Source: Shinisaurus crocodilurus (Eukaryota > Chordata > Lepidosauria > Squamata > Shinisauridae). Taken from it: a stretch of DNA of 64,000 bases. A program made the position numbers and the translations under genes. Shown here one piece after another: positions 23,245 to 36,414 of the stretch (position 1 is its first letter; every line of letters starts with the position of its first letter). The DNA is taken from positions 269,571,160 through 269,635,159 of the forward strand of contig CM037879.1 of NCBI GenBank assembly GCA_021292165.1, written 5' to 3'. The notes under the pieces were generated by a model. The model did no database searches. It saw nothing but the letters and a program-made list of their open reading frames with translations, and was not told the origin of the DNA.

Positions 23245-24224
23245 CAGTGGTTCTCAACCTTTTTTGCCCCATGCACCATCTTCACCACATATCAGAATGT
23301 CATTCTGTAAAAAATAGAGAATGTTTCTTTCCCAAGAAATTATATTAAGTAAATTGCAAAGGACAGAAATTAAAAGAAGCCAGAAACTCATCCTGAATGG
23401 GGCCCCCAGCCTAATAATAAATGAGGGCTAAAATATGTAAGGAATTCTATACCCTGGATAAGGATGGCAGGGGATTAGTAAGTGATAAATATGCCCTGGA
23501 TATGCCCTGATAAAGATGGCAGGGGATTAGTAAGTGATAGATATTCCCTGGATATGCGCTGATAAGGATGGCAAGGGATTAGTAACTGATAGATAGGTGA
23601 AGAATCCTCCTTAGGTGAAGAAAAACAGACCAGGCTAAGGAATGTGCTAAAGAGATATCTGTTGATAAAAAAGGGTAAAGGTCTAAGCTAAAATTAAAAA
23701 TATATGTTTAAAGAGCCAATAGGAAAATAGGAGAAGAGGATGCAAAAATAAGAGTAGGGGGATTGTAAACAGGGGCGGGGAATAATGTATTCTGCTTAGG
23801 CGTACGGGATAGGCTGTAAACCTTGAAGTACCCAACCAATGGAGTAACGAGGGAGGGATTTTGTGGCCGGGCATAGGAAATAAAAACACGCTGCTTGAAA
23901 TGTAAAGTGTGCCTACTTGCTTAGTGCACCCACTCTTGCAAGACTGTATTCAATAAAACAGTGCTTTGCTTTCACCAAGATTATTGTCCAGAACTTCGTT
24001 TCTTTTTACAGGACTAAAGCAAGTCACTTCTAACAATTCCCCCCTTTCCAAGATTGTTTGACTTAATCTGTGCCATACAATAAAGTGTGATGTCCTGTAG
24101 ATTATGTATAATCTGTAGAATTGTAATTTGTAGAAAGATCAGTATTCCAACAGTTTGAGTCTGTGGTCCCAATTCCCCCTAAACCCCTCCCCCGGGGGAA
24201 TTGCCCCCTGGTTGAGAACCCCTG
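23245..24224. mobile_element. hAT MITE split by a solo LTR
   Basis: It starts CAGTGGTTCTCAACC and ends GGTTGAGAACCCCTG, the classic hAT inverted end, and is flanked by CAATAGAA and CAATAGGA (7 of 8 match). Without the LTR it is about 0.25 kb. Confidence 0.85.
23306..24035 (+). mobile_element. Solo LTR of an endogenous retrovirus, family B
   Basis: A 730-bp unit from TGTAAAAAATAGAG to CTTCTAACA, flanked by the perfect 4-bp duplication ATTC (23302-23305, 24036-24039). It has AATAAA at about 23951 and three tandem ~60-bp units at 23455-23600 (GATGGCAGGGGATTAGTAA) in the probable U3. A second copy lies at 51342-51959. No internal viral genes remain. Confidence 0.88.
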
Positions 24225-25744
24225 CAATAGGATAATAAAGCAACCACGGATAAATGCATCCAGCTAACTTAACTAGACTGTGATCCTATTTTATCCAGCA
24301 ATATCTTACTGTCTTTGGTCTAGCTCTCTCAATCAGTTCTCCAACAGTTCTTGCTCTTTCTTTCCTCTAGGACTCTGGGTTTCTTTCTTTCTTTCTTTCT
24401 GTTTCTCTGCCTTCCTGCTTCTGGCATATATCTTCTACAATTAGGGGGGGTGTCCCTTCCAACCCAGTCAATCAGGAGGGTAATTTCTTGTTCATTTCTG
24501 CAAACTAAGTTTCTATTTCCTGAGTTTAAAACTACTACACTGAAGGTTATGTGAGGGTTGTTTAACCCTCAAATAACCAACCGTGGCCAGGTTCGCACAA
24601 CACGGCAACCCCCTTGCACTGATTGGGGGCTGCATATTCAAAATGGTGCCCAGCACACACCGTAGCTCATTGGGGTTTAAACAACCCACGGTGAGCCTGG
24701 CATGTAGAGTCTCTCTCTTGCTCTGGCCTTCTGTTGAATGCTATAATTTCCTAGCTTCTTGAACTAATACTACATTCCCCTCCCCACTCTTGTACTGACC
24801 TTTTGTTGAACTTTATAATCTCCGGGCCTCCTCAGCACAACTTCCTGTATACTATATTCTAACAAAAATTTTGCCTTATAAACTATTAACTTTTTGGTCA
24901 AAGCTGACTAGAACACACACAAAAGATTTAACCTCATAATATCCTAAAACCAACTAAATGCAAAAATGAAATGGAGGATAGTTCTGTTACTTCACATTTT
25001 CTGAGGACCTCTCTCCAATATGCAGAAATGCACACACATGAATGGAGGTACCACACATCTCTTTCTAGCAGCCTGCCTCTGCAGACAACTGTGAGGACAG
25101 CCACATAGAAAGAAAATAAGTCAACACACAAGTGCAAAGTCACTATCAGTTATTCTGGAACTCCGAGCAAACACTTTGGAATTTTGACTTTGAAGAAAAT
25201 AGCTTTCAATCTGTTAAAAAGAAAGCTATTTTCTTTAAAAGTGTCAAAATGAATGCCAAGATGTTTAGTATGAATTTATTTTAAAAATAAATCAATATGG
25301 CTTGTAGGGAAACACGCTGAAGGAAAATCTGTTGATTTTACCTAATATCCCACCCTCCTATGCTCATTTCATAATAGGTTATCGACTGTGCATGAATATC
25401 CCCCTGGAAACAATGAATTACCAAATTGGGTGGAGGGTCAGATGGGTAATATAGAAATTACCCAGAGAAACAATCATTTGAAAACTTGAAGACCTGCAAA
25501 AAGAGACCACAATAAATCATTGTCAAAAGTTAGAGCCAGTCTCTAAGAAGTAATAAAAGTTACTAAGAGATTACAGGTAAGAGACTGGACAGAGCTATCC
25601 TATACTGCAAGAGTCCCAACCTTTTTGGACCTGTGTGCACATTTGGGAATTTGAGAAACTGCTGTGGGCACCACCACAAAATGCCTAATCAGTAGATTGC
25701 TGCTTTGGCATCTACCTGTCGTGCCTATGGATCTTAGGCTGTGT

Positions 25745-26075
25745 CTTATTCAGCAGCAAAAAAAGTCACAAGAGAAAATAAAGCAAATAAAAGGATGAGA
25801 AAGGATGAAAAACTAGAGGAGAGAGAACAAGAATAAAAAAATTAAGAGAAAAACTCAGCGAATTGTTGTCAAAAGACGCAGAGAATCTCCTCCGATGGCA
25901 ACTACAAAGGCAGTCGAAGAGGAACTGAGGGAATAGATGGGAACCTGCTAGGGACATATTGCACAGTAGGACGATGGGGGAGGGGTTCCTGCCTAAAATC
26001 CTCAGCTTTAGAAGCTTCCCAAAATAGGCTCCACGCAGGCGCAGAGCACAGAGACCACAAAGAGGAACGTTTGTT
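25745..26075 (-). mobile_element. DIRS terminal repeat fragment
   Basis: It matches the right inverted repeat of the DIRS at 7245-8705 and the 5' end of the DIRS at 36415-42975: GCAGTCGAAGAGGAACTGAGGG, GATGGGGGAGGGG, CGCAGGCGCAGAG and AGAGACCACAAAGAGGAAC. It is a solo end with an A-rich leader and no coding part. Confidence 0.72.
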
Positions 26076-26094
26076 TCCGATGGAAATTGTAATG

Positions 26095-26544
26095 TTGCCT
26101 GCTTAAATCAACGAGGTAATGCAACCGCTAGTTACAGTGGGAGGAAAGGGTTAATTGAACAATCCCCAGGATGCATGTTTTGTAACCTCTCCTCCCTACC
26201 TCTGGCCTCTCTGTGGGAAGCTCTCTCTCTCTGCCTCTCCAACCTGATGGATACACGGTCTGAGCTGGCTTCCAGCCAGTGGTCTGCAATGAAGTGGACT
26301 CTTAACACCCAAGACTCTAATCTGTCCATATGCATCCTGCATATATGAATAAACAGACTGTAAGTAAAGCTAATAAATATCTTTATTAGTTTTAAACCTT
26401 GTTTGGACAATCAGTTTCCTTTTAGCAAGGGTTTAGCAACCCACGTGGTGATAACCAGTTTCAATAACCAGGTTGCACATAAGGGGGAGACTCTGATTCA
26501 TTCTAACCAGCATAGGACCGACTCCTTTTCCGTATCTTCCAACA
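26095..26544 (+). mobile_element. Possible LTR
   Basis: It starts near TGTTGCCTGC and ends CTTCCAACA, with ATGAATAAACAG and AATAAATATC in the second half as possible polyadenylation signals. I found no target duplication, so the limits are tentative. Confidence 0.35.
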
Positions 26545-26559
26545 GTTTCATGTCTATTG

Positions 26560-26900
26560 AATACTGCAACATCTCTTTAATAAAGGATTGTCTAATTCAG
26601 CTAATTGAAGGCAATGCAATACAGCTAATTGTTCTTTTAAACATGTGTTTTGGCAATGTCCAGTAGGTGCTTCTTTTTGGGAGGAAGTTATTACACAGAT
26701 AAATTTTGTACTGAAACAGTAAATATTCACTGATGTACATGCTCTTTTAAATTATTTCCTGCTTCATAGAAATTAACAAATGGAAGGGGAAATGGATTCT
26801 CTGTGCCCTTTTGTCAGCTAGAAGACTGATATTACAAAGTTGGAAGGATAAACATTCACCTCCTAAAATACAATGGATTGAGGACCTTACAATGCTTTCA
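26560..26900 (+). mobile_element. Decayed L1 ORF2 C-terminal fragment
   Basis: Broken frames read like the L1 ORF2 end: CFWQCPVGASFWEEV near 26645 and RLILQSWKDKHSPPKIQWIEDL near 26820-26890. Several stops and shifts. Confidence 0.6.
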
Positions 26901-27378
26901 ATATAATAACAGGTGTCGTAAATCCGTCCAGTTTCAAGATAAGCTGTAGTCGTTATCACAGTCCGAGTGTCGAAGCCAAAATATATCAGTCCAAAACAGA
27001 GCAAACATAAACCAGTTTGGGATCAGGCAAAGTCGTGGTCAGGGTTGTTCCAAGGATCAAAGGTACAGAAGTCTGAGGTCAGGAATGTCAGGAGCGTCCG
27101 GCTGTAGCTGTATTAGCAAACAATTGCTTCCAGCATCTGAGTGTGTTTGGGACCTGCCTTTTGAGCAGGCGCTGATTGGTAAGGCTGCCCAGCTGGGTCA
27201 GGCTGCACTTAGCCTGACCCCACCCCAAACACACTCCGGCACGGCTGGTCTCTGTCTGACCCACTGGAGGCACAACAACAGGTGGCATATAGACGTCAAC
27301 TTCAAATGGATACTTATTTGGGTATTTGGTCCACTTTTGTTGAAGCCTACGTATAGTTGCTAGAAAGATGTATACATA

Positions 27379-27381
<3 letters not shown>

Positions 27382-27410
<29 letters not shown>
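27382..27410. repeat. (GA)n microsatellite
   Basis: A pure GA dinucleotide run of about 14 units. Confidence 0.95.
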
Positions 27411-27413
<3 letters not shown>

Positions 27414-27891
27414 GAAATGGGAAAAATACACCTATGTCTGCCATTATATGTGCACGTGTCTGTTTTATGATGTGTACACCCTTTAGCGAGACACAATTGG
27501 TGATGGAATTGCCAATGACTGTACACATGACAAAATGGAAATTTACAATCCTCACATATGATGGCACACACGTTTCCCCCCCTGTGCCCATGTAGGCAAC
27601 ATGGGGGAAGCAACCCTACATGCTTGGCTTACTCTTATATTTCAGTACTGTGACTGTCCACAAATCAGAGCATATTAAAGGAGGTATTTTGTTTTAATGG
27701 CATTTTAAATCAGGCCTGCACATCTTTTGACCTTCCACACAAACCAAGACAAATGCAGCCCACCAGAAGCTCAACACACACTTCTCTCATTTTTTGCAGC
27801 CGGTTTAGAACTGCAAAAACAGGACTGCAAAAACAGGGCATTCTCCAGCTATAAAAATGGCTGTTGAGCTGCAATCAGCAGATAGATTACA

Positions 27892-28234
27892 AGTTTTTCT
27901 ATATGAGGCTGCTAATCCACTGTATCTACTTTCAGTTTCATCACAAAATTGAGATCTGAGCTCTACACGAAGAGCTTATCCTTTCCTGCTTTTCTACTAT
28001 ATAACCTTTAGGTGGCACTGTGGTATAGCAGAATAGCGCAATTAAAGTGGAAAAAGGGTTTTCTTTAACTTTCACAGATAATACCGCATTTTCCCTGCTC
28101 TAAACAAACTCACAGGAAGTGCTGTTTAAAAATGGAAGTGAAACTGGAGGGTCACAACATTGTCTAAAGAACCCATAAACAACCATGAGTAGGGAATGAC
28201 AAGCGCACAATGAATGCCTCATGTAGAAAAGCTC
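27892..28234. mobile_element. MITE family A, copy 2
   Basis: Collinear with the copy at 11774-12117. The ends TTTTTCTATATGAGGC and GCCTCATGTAGAAAAGC are inverted. No coding capacity. Confidence 0.7.
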
Positions 28235-29984
28235 ACGATTTCATGAACATTTTTTTTTAATTCCAAAAAGTGTCTTTCAAAAAGGAAGCCTCCGCATTTT
28301 TTTGTTTCTAAACTCTAGTCATTTCAAACAACCATTTTTACTACCTGATCTATAGCCCCCTGGACATTGGACAGCATGAATGCGAGCTAATGCACTTATC
28401 AGGTTCTGGCAAAGGAGGGTGAATGTGATAAGGGAGAAGTAATAAAATGTGCTTGACAAAGCACTTTGCTATGTTGATTTTATTTTAGATATTTATATAC
28501 CACTTTTCATGTTAGAAGTCTCACAATCAGCAAATGCTACTTAATTGAATAATGTCTCATCTAGTTTGGCCTAAAAATGTTTGCTTCAGTGCTCAATTTC
28601 TGAAACTAAATTGAGAAAATAGGAACCAGTGAGATGAATCCAAGGAAAATGTCAGTGTCTTGCAACAGGCCCTTTTGATAGAAGGAACATCTGGAATTTT
28701 CATTAATGATAGCTAGATAGGATCCCCCCATTTTGATAACCATTCTATTACTTTTAACAGCACAATCCTATAAAAGTCCTATTGAGTTTAATTGGGCTTA
28801 CTCTCAGGTAAGTCAGTACAGAATTGTAGCATAAGAGTCTGAACTCTGGTATATGGGTCCGTCTTAATCTCTTTCTTTACTCTTAGCTTACTCCTGCTAA
28901 GCATATTGGAGAATGAAAATAACTGTGTGTGTGCATGTAGTTATGCTACAACTAAAAAATAAATGGTATATATGTAATAGTATTTCAAAGGGAAATGCAA
29001 CTCTAAATATAATCAGTGGTGTAATTTTTCTATCTTGCTCTTATAGGTTAGACACAATGAGAAATAGGCCAAGTTAAAAGAATCACCCTTTAATGCTGAT
29101 ACAGTCATTCTCGGGTACTATTTAAATGCAATCCCCAAAGCTAGTATTAGTTAAAGCTTTCTTTTTCCTTTCTAAATGTCCTTGAATATATATTTTTAAT
29201 GTACTTAGTATATTGGCTTCAAGGACACATCTGAATAAGAAGTTGGTGTGCCATAGTATAATAAGATGAACAAAACACAATAATTAAACAATGTCAGTTT
29301 CAACATGAACACCTTTGTTTAAAAAACACACACAGGCAAGCTATAATTATGGAAACGCAGCTGCATGTTCATATCTGAAGCATTTGTCAGCCAACAAAAA
29401 CAAACACACTGAATCCTAAAGCTTAACAGTGGATTTGACCATTACAATGAAAGAGTGATACCACTGTCTGACCTCTGAATAACTCTGCGTCCTCTTCCTG
29501 GTTGCTGACTGGCATCGGCTGTTGAGAACAACTAAAAATAAACAGCTTGCCTGGCATACAAAGTCATTAAAGTGGAGTGCCTGGATTTCTCACTATTTGC
29601 CTTCCTGCCACTTTCTTCACACATTTTGTTTTTCCCTTAAGGGCAGCGAGGGAAGTCATAGAAGAAACTATTAGATTGGATGATGAGAGCCAAGAACTTG
29701 TTTTCAGTTTCATCTAAGCCTCAAAGTGATAATGAGTTTTGGGGTTTCAGTCAAATAGGGGATTAAAGTATAAAGTATAACTCCAGGGAGAATAGTATCT
29801 AAGCAAAGGTATACATTGTAATGCACAGCATTGCCTCTAGTTTGTGTATCAGCTGGACATTGTTTTCTCTTTGGTATACTGAGGTAACTGTTGCAGAAAA
29901 AACAAGCAAAGTTAGGCCTTTATTTCTGTTTTATGAAAAGTTATTATATATTTATATGCAGCTTTTCAAATAAAATTTCTCAAA

Positions 29985-31300
29985 GTAGTATACAAAATTA
30001 AAATGAAAGAGAAGCACATTAATAATAAAACACTAACATTTAAAACATCCACAAATTCAAATGGCCAGCCAACTAAAAATAAACTTAGAATAACGGACTA
30101 AAAACCCTCCTTAGCAAAAAGTGGACTGAAATATAAAGGTCTTAAAGGCCCATCTAAAAACTGACAGGGAGGGAGCCAAACATATAGGGGGGAGTAATTC
30201 CAGATGTAAGGGGCCACCACTAAAAAGGCCCTATCCCTCATGCCTGCCTATCCAGGGGCTGGAGCAACTCATGAATGAGGAAAGGTTATAACTTCTGGGA
30301 CTGTTTAGCTTAGAAAAAAGGCGAGTAAGGGGAGACATGATGGAGGTGTACAAAATTATGCATGATGAGGAAAAGTGGATAGGGAAATGTTTTTCTCCCT
30401 CTTTCATAATACTGGTGGGAGATTCAGGAGAAATAAAAGGAAGTACTTCTTCACACAGCAAGCAGTTAAACTATGGAATTTCAGTTCCACAAGATGTAGT
30501 GATGGCCACCAATCTGGATAGATTTAAAAGGGGATTAGACCAATTCATGGAGAAGAAGGCTATCAATGCTTACTAGTCCTGATGGCTATATGCTACCTCC
30601 AATGTCTCAGGTAGATTCCTATGTACACCAGTTGCTGGGGAACATGAGCAGGAAGGTGCTGTTGCACTCATTTCCTGTGGGCAGTTGGTTGGTTACTGTG
30701 TGAACAGAATGCTGGACTAGATGGGCCTTGGTCTGATCCAGCACAGCTCTTATGTTCTTATTTCATTAGTGCTGGCACTGTAACAACTTTGGATACTGCC
30801 CCAAATCTGCAGGTTTTCCCACGCATATCACTTCTGTCTTGTCAGGATTACAATTCGACATGTTTGCCATCATCCATCCCAAAACGGCCTCTAGACACTG
30901 GTTCAGGAATTCCACTGCCTTACTGGGATCAGTAGGTGGAAATGTGAGGTAGAGATATATCTCATCAGCATAGTGATGACACTTTAGCCCAGACCTCCAG
31001 ATAACTCCCCCAGCGGCTTCACGTAGGAATCGTAAAGCATAGGGGACAGAATAGAACCTTGTGCTATCCCATAAGCCAAAGGTCATGCAGTACAAAAGAA
31101 GTCTCCCAGCACTACGACTGGGTACACCCAGCCAGGAAGGCTCAAAGCCAGCTTAATACTAAGCCACCCAGACCAATCCTGGCCAGGTGAACTCAGGATA
31201 CCATGGTCAAGGGGGTTGAAGGCTGCTGAGCGGTTCAGGAGAACAAACAGGCTGCACTCCCTCCACCATCTATTCCCCAGCATAAGTTATCCAACAGGGT
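29985..31300 (-). mobile_element. Decayed L2-like LINE split by CR1
   Basis: On the minus strand 31283-30766 reads as broken reverse transcriptase: LLNRSAAFNPLDHGIL, then CHHYADEIYLYLTFPP where the usual ADD is ADE, then NPDKTEVICVG. The 3' end continues at 30235-29985 and resembles 33315-33700 (AAAAAGGCCCTATC). A CR1 fragment lies between. Confidence 0.7.
30236..30762 (+). mobile_element. Old CR1 3' fragment
   Basis: The plus strand encodes GLFSLEKRRVRGDMMEVYKI and later NLDRFKRGLDQFM, the CR1 ORF2 C-terminus, followed by a 3' end with CTAGATGGGCCTTGGTCTGA and ending CTTATGTTCTTA. It is diverged from the CR1 at 17710. Confidence 0.8.
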
Positions 31301-31705
31301 GACCAAGGCTATTTAAGTAGCATCACCAGACAAAGCCAGATTGGAACAGATTTATTTTTTTTTAAGTGATGCATACTGTATCAGAGTAACTCAGTGTGTG
31401 ACCCCAAGTGGTCCATGAGTTCTTGTTTACTGGGAATCAATACAGCCAAATGATTTTTTCCATGGGTGCCACACACAGAAATGGTTGTAAGAATAGGCTC
31501 TCATTCTAGATGACACTGGAAGAAGAAGAGACTAAAGTAGTCTTTTTGTTATTGTAAAAACCATACAGTGTTGCAGTAAAACACCTTTTTCATCATACTT
31601 CAATCTTGGTTTGCATAATTTTACAAAGTTTACAGTAGCAAATTTTTCATTACTTTTACTGGGTAATCAGAAAAAACATTTTCATGCCAATGTACAGAGT
31701 AAGAT

Positions 31706-32600
31706 TGTGGAGGAAGGGGGGGCTGGCTGGCCCGCCACACCCCCACCCTTTCCTACCCCAAAGGAACCAAGACCCTCTGAGATCTCAAGATACCAGATTG
31801 CCAGCCTCAGCTGTCTGCAATCCTACTTGACTCTCGGTTTAGGGACTCGCCTTTAATTCTGTAACCTGGATTTAGATACTGAACCAAGCAGAGCAATCCA
31901 CAAACACCATGTGGGGTAAAACCAAGACAAGGTTTATTCTGGTAGCATTTTACAACAAGATTAGGGAAATGAGAGAAGCACACAAAATAAAGAGAGAGAG
32001 ACTTTAGTACACAGTAAAGCTGCAAAACAATAAAACCTGATTCCTTAATATCTCTCAGGCATACACCTATGTTACCTGAGGGTATTCTCTTCCAGGGTTA
32101 GATCCAGCACAGCCCTGCTGCCCGGGGGGAACTATTCCATCTACCCGCAGGTCCGAGATGGATAGCCCTCCACAAGACATGCTTTCACTAGAGCCCTCAA
32201 TCAGCTAATTTTCACCAGGAGCTACCTGGGGTCTTTGGCTTACCGCCATCACTCCACAGCTGGGTAGCCATGCGATCCAAGAACAAAGAACAAAGACCAA
32301 AACCCATGCTTTGGGAAATATACCTCCCCCCCCTCCCCTCCTCCCTGTAGCTCTGCTGCCTCTTAGCCAATCATAATGCACTTCACCTGGCCAGGCAGGG
32401 GGGAGGGAACTCATGACTTACTGGGTTTGAGTACATTTACATATGAAAGCTTTCAGCCTGGCTCCTCCGGACTTCCAGGCGCCACCCATTCAAGAGGAAC
32501 TATGCATACACACACACCCAGCCTTCACACATGAGGGTGTGTGTGTGTGTGTGTGTGTAGTGTGCGTGTGGGGACCCCCCAAAGGCTCCTCTTCTTCACA
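31706..32600 (-). mobile_element. Solo LTR, TGTGGAG family, copy 1
   Basis: An 895-bp LTR read on the minus strand, starting TGTGAAGAAGAGGAGCC and ending TTCCTCCACA, flanked by a perfect 5-bp duplication AAGAT (31701-31705, 32601-32605). It has a GTGTG tract in U3, GGTATATTTCCC as a possible TATA region and CAGAATAAACC as a likely polyadenylation signal. Related copies are at 46313 and 58727. Short frames inside are not viral genes. Confidence 0.9.
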
Positions 32601-33314
32601 AAGATATAATAAACTTTTGTATTTTGGTACAGAAAGAACAAGAGCCCATTCTCACAACCATTTCAGGGTCTGTTAGTCATGGGGAAATCCCTTGCCTATG
32701 TTAGCTCACCCTGACTGTGTCAAGCCAGTTGTGTGTTCCTGCAGTCAATCACAGAATTCAGCTTTTGGCTCATGGATACAAATAATCACTTTTCCAGCAG
32801 ATGCACAAAATAGGCTCACCTCAGGCTAAAGTAGGTGGGAGCCAAAATGGGCAAATTTCCCCCACAGCTGCCATACACTGAAGTAGTCATGTAATGGGGG
32901 GGGCACTCTGTGTCAAATACAAAACAGACCAAAGAGGCAAGACACACACCCCACCCCACCCCCGGCAAAAACACAGAAACAGCAGTGACATTAGAAGCCA
33001 TGCAGGTTTGTGAAGCATGGTAGACAAGGCGTTAACACTTTATCTGATTTGGACAGATAGCTCTACAGCAGCAGTTGGCTTGCAAAAAATGGACCAGCCG
33101 CTGGAGAAATGGCCTGCCAGCAGCTCAGAAGACAGAATTAATGTACAGCAAAGCTTCCATGATAGGAATGTTAATGAGCTTAACTAGTGCTATACACCTG
33201 GTTTTCAAGGTACAAGTCTGAAGGGGAAAGAGATCAGAGGATCACAGTATGTGCTCAGCCCTTCTGCAAGGTCTTATTCACTAGCTATATTTTGTTCAGC
33301 AACAATTTTGGGAT

Positions 33315-33700
33315 ATTTATTTATTTCAAATATTTATGTGCCACCTTTCAGGCCAATACCTTTCGAAGGCGGTTCACATCTAAACAGTGCTACATAATAC
33401 ATAAAAAACCAATGAAACCACAATCTCAAAACATTAAAATAGTATAACTTTAAAACATTAAAACAGCAGAAGTTCAAACATTACAGAGCATCATATATTA
33501 AAAGCTGCTTGGAAGTCCTCAGGGTCCACTTAAAAGTCTGTGATGGAGGGGCCATACATATTTCCCTGGGGGGGGGGGAGTTCCACAAACATAGGGCCAC
33601 TACCAAAAAGGCCCTATCTCACATGCCACCAGTCTAATCAATGTCAATGGCAGGCCCTCAAGCAGAGCTTCAGAGACCAATCTCAAGGCCTGGGCAGGTT
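33315..33700 (-). mobile_element. L2-like LINE 3' end fragment
   Basis: Contains TTTATGTGCCACCTTTCAGGCC, runs of AACATTAAAA and AAAAAGGCCCTATCTCACATGCC, the latter shared with 30210-30240. No open frame. Confidence 0.6.
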
Positions 33701-35169
33701 CATCTACTTTCCTATGTCACTGCTAATTTTGGCCACCTACACTGATCTGTTGTTTGGGCAGTATGGGCCAATGGCTTCCTGCTTTAAGTTTGGAATGTGT
33801 GGCCATTTCCAGGTATATTAATTTAGCTATGTAACAGCTTAACTGAGGTTTCAAGTCACAAATCAAATTAAAATTAAAGTAAGATGATTGCTTAAACTAG
33901 CAATAATTTATACAGTTATGAAATTAAAAGTTATCTGAAAATGAAGTTCTTGTACTTCACTATTAGTCTACAATGATTCAAGAAAGAAAGAAAGAAAAAA
34001 AGAGTGTTCCAGTGCTAGCAGTAATGACACTGCACTAGTGTAAACCAATACTAGCACAACGTAACTAATGCTTGCTAGGGCAGTGGGAAAAGCAGCAATT
34101 CGGATACTACCAAAGTTAGATACTACCCGAAGGAAGGAAGAAAGGAAGGAAGGAATAATGATTACAATGAAAAGATGGGACATAATCCTTCAAAGGTTAT
34201 TAATAGTCTAAACTTAAATTAATAATTCTATGGTTAAAAAAAAGAGAGCTGAAACCTGATAAATATGAATAACTTGAACCAATTTAATAAATCTCTATTA
34301 ATGTTCTAATTCAAATGATAGCTTCTTGTGATGTAATCTTTGTATTAATTGCTATTTACTAATTCCTAGTATAATGTTGCCTTTAGAAGTGAGCATTTGC
34401 TTTTAGAGGTCTGTAATTAGGGATGTATAGATTTTGTTAAATCCATTCCATCTGTGCTTCAGGGATTGTCAGGTGTGCTTTTGCTCTGTTATCCACTCGT
34501 TGATGGATTTGGATTTATTTTCTGCTCATAAAAGTTCTTAAAATGTCCACCACAATTTACAGAACCTTTGCTGGCACATAACATCTTGCATATTTCTCTC
34601 CGCTCAATGTACAATCAATGAACAGAGCACAGGGGGGAAATACAGCAGAGGCTGAAGGGAGGTCAGAGATGTATAAAACTTTTTGTTTTTTAAAAACAAT
34701 GGTGTAAATATTAATGTATTTTCCAGGAACTTTCATATATTTGTACAACTAAATTTGCATACAATTCTGAAAAGTAAAAAAAATCAACAGTCCACAAAGT
34801 CCATAGAATCCATGTGACTTGGAAAAAGCCAGTCCACTGCAGAATCTGCGGGTCAGATTCATAGAAATCTGAAGTCATTTAAATTCATTGCAGATTTCTC
34901 CAGCACCCTTAGTCTGTATGATGTCTGCCAAATTACAACTTGCAGGTTCCTTGGAAGCAATACTTAAACCTATTCAAGTGTGTAATGTAATCCTTCTCCA
35001 AATAACTGCTGTAGAATATAAATGTTTGAGCTGAATAGTCAAAGATTATCCAAGTGTACTGCAATGCTGTGAATTGCTGCCCCCAAACTAGGTGTTCTCA
35101 ATGGTCGGTCCAGTTTGGACATAAAGCTACGTAAATCATGGTTTACTGCAGTGGTCCCCAACCATTTTC

Positions 35170-35350
35170 CGCTCAGCCATGAAACTCACTGGGTGACTTT
35201 GGGCCAGTCACTGACTCTCAGCCTAACCTACCTCACAGGGTTGTTGTGAGGATAAAATGGAGAGGAGGAGGATGATTATGTAAGCCGCCTTGGGTTCCTT
35301 GCAGGAAAAAAGACGGGGTATAAATATGATTAATAAATAAATAAAATAAA
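35170..35350 (+). mobile_element. tRNA-derived SINE, 5'-truncated
   Basis: Nearly identical to the copy at 7561 from CGCTCAGCCATGAAACTCAC to the AATAAAT tail. It was inserted into a hAT-like end (GTGGTCCCCAACC) that continues after it. Confidence 0.85.
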
Positions 35351-35424
35351 ATTTTTGGACCTGTGGGCACATTTGGCATTTTTAAAAAATACAGCGAGAG
35401 CAACCATAAAATGACTGCTAGGGG

Positions 35425-36171
35425 TGTAGAAGTAAAATTTGTCCAGGCTTTAGTTTAAACAGAAAAGGCCTGGAAAGGCAAGTCAGACCTTTCCTTCTAC
35501 CTTCCAGAAACATGTCCTGACTTGTCAGACCCTTTCCTTGACCTTCGGTAGAACAACCCTGAGGGCAAATCACCCATCTATTGATTTGCCTAAGCCTCTT
35601 TCCTTCTTATGCCAAAAGTACTGTGAGCCATTATCACCTTGGGAAAGACTACTGATTACCATGATGGCTGGAAGATGGGCAATACCTGATCTTTTGTTCT
35701 TGTCTAAATGTCTCCTTTTGAATTGTCTCTCAGTTTCCTGTACAGTCATGCCTTGGATTGAGAGCATAATTCGTTCCGGAAACATGCTTGTAATCCAAAA
35801 CACTCTTATATCAAAATGAGATCCCCCCCAAAAAAATTGTACAGATTTTTAATTTAAGCTGCACTACATTACTTGTATTGCAAGACGTCACTTGTATATC
35901 AAGTAAAAAAAAATTAAATAAATATTTAAAAATTTGCTTGTCTTGCAAAACGCTCTCAAACCAAGTTACTTGCAATCCAAGGTATTACTGTACTGACTCA
36001 ATTGTCACCTGACCTCTACATGATGCTATTTAGTATAAATGGAAGTGTCTCCCTTTCATTCTGGTTGGCATTCCTGACTGTGCTCAGATGCCATCCATGA
36101 ATTCACTAATAAACTTTCCTCTCTAAGAACCTTTCCAAAACACAACACAGTAGATCAATTTTTCCACAACA
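35425..36171 (+). mobile_element. Probable solo LTR, family C, carrying a mariner MITE
   Basis: It runs from TGTAGAAGTAAAATT to TTTTTCCACAACA, flanked by GGGG on both sides (35421-35424, 36172-36175). CTAATAAACTTTCC near 36105 is a likely polyadenylation signal. The low-complexity duplication makes this less certain than the other LTRs. Confidence 0.6.
35743..35990. mobile_element. Tc1/mariner-type MITE
   Basis: A 248-bp element with inverted ends CAGTCATGCCTTGGATTG and CAATCCAAGGTATTACTG, flanked by TA on both sides. Inner palindromic arms contain GAGAGC...GCTCTC. No transposase. Confidence 0.75.
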
Positions 36172-36414
36172 GGGGGCGTGGCTAATCACAACATGTTGGG
36201 AGTGTCCCCACACCCACAAACATACTCTCTCCCCCTCCCTCCCTCTCTTTCACACAACAACAACAATAACAACAACAACACAGAGACAGAATGGGGGGAA
36301 ACAGAGAGAGAGAGGGGGACAGTGGGAAAACAGAGAGGAGGGAACACACACACACACAAAGCAGGAAAAAGGGGGAAACAGAAAAAGTGGGGGTACATAC
36401 ATAGAAGGACATCT

